Positions 63,105 through 63,176 of a stretch of 63,176 nucleotides of DNA are shown here, piece by piece; position 1 is the stretch's first letter; every line of letters starts with the position of its first letter. The DNA is taken from the NCBI GenBank assembly GCA_020725105.1, contig DYFQ01000014.1:1-63176 (forward strand). Direction: 5' to 3'. The notes beneath the pieces were generated by a model. That model searched no databases. It saw only the letters and a program-made list of their open reading frames with translations, and was not told where the DNA came from. The stretch is from Symbiobacterium thermophilum (lineage in GTDB: Bacteria; Bacillota; Sulfobacillia; DYFQ01). A program made the translations under genes and the position numbers.

Positions 63105-63176
63105 GTCGGTACGCGGATGAGCTAGCAGCCCGTGTGGGTTTTGGTCACCGTCAGCCGGGCTTGGACCGATCGACGC

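Overview
The window is a very GC-rich (about 70% by eye), densely coding bacterial segment with many GTG and TTG starts, strong GGAGG ribosome sites and stop/start overlaps. A YunC-type DUF1805 protein, PlsY, a group 3b [NiFe]-hydrogenase, a selenocysteine formate dehydrogenase and repeated oligopeptide ABC importers with peptidases fit a high-GC, possibly thermophilic Bacillota lineage (Symbiobacteria, Thermaerobacteria or Limnochordia type). This placement is inference; no rRNA or other phylogenetic marker is present. I saw no tRNA, rRNA, CRISPR array, insertion sequence or prophage. No gene-free stretch exceeds 300 bases.

Layout. (1) 1-2812: protein-thiocarboxylate cysteine synthesis, with a CysO-like carrier fused to a MoeZ-type activating enzyme and rhodanese, then CysM and a JAMM protease (Mec). 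(2) 2784-5754, leftward: plsY, a zinc metallopeptidase, a small unknown protein and yunC. (3) 5936-15880: one tightly coupled operon for a group 3b hydrogenase (hydB, a stand-alone cyclic-nucleotide-type domain, hydG, hydD, hydA), its endopeptidase, and hypF, hypC, hypD, hypE. hypA and hypB are absent. (4) 15849-18445: a MocR regulator divergent from an orphan PhnD-like binding protein. (5) 18468-22436: a lower-GC segment with a dppC gene, two 5'-truncated genes back to back (dppB and a peptide-binding protein), an M24 creatinase-like enzyme and a GntR regulator. (6) 22514-24766: proline dehydrogenase and a class V aminotransferase. (7) 24786-33636: a peptide-degradation block (M14-like, M19-like, S15/CocE, beta-lactamase-like hydrolase, S9) and an ArsR-type regulator. 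(8) 33713-37375: an SBP-DppB-DppC importer. (9) 37426-43810: a Crp/Fnr regulator divergent from fdnG (UGA = Sec), fdnH, fdnI, fdhE. (10) 43743-46041: a frameshifted alpha/beta hydrolase, a conserved unknown protein and a HIT protein. (11) 46030-63104: a bidirectional cyclic-amide (hydantoin-like) cluster. Leftward are SBP, DppB, DppC, HyuA and a frameshifted HyuB. Rightward are an allantoinase-like enzyme, a DUF917 protein, a second HyuA, SBP, a serine hydrolase, DppB and DppC.

Taken together, the genes suggest an organism living on peptides, amino acids and cyclic amides. H2 and formate oxidation or evolution would handle reducing power: the cytoplasmic hydrogenase exchanges electrons with NAD(P)H, and the exported formate dehydrogenase feeds the quinone pool. 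Four SBP/permease sets lack their own ATPases, so they probably share ATPases encoded elsewhere. The most unusual points are the CysO-MoeZ fusion, the double 5'-truncation at about 19.79 kb, two M24/M19 proteins with degenerate metal sites, strong hairpins repeated just after SBP genes, the UGA/SECIS in fdnG, and the cyclic-amide cluster.
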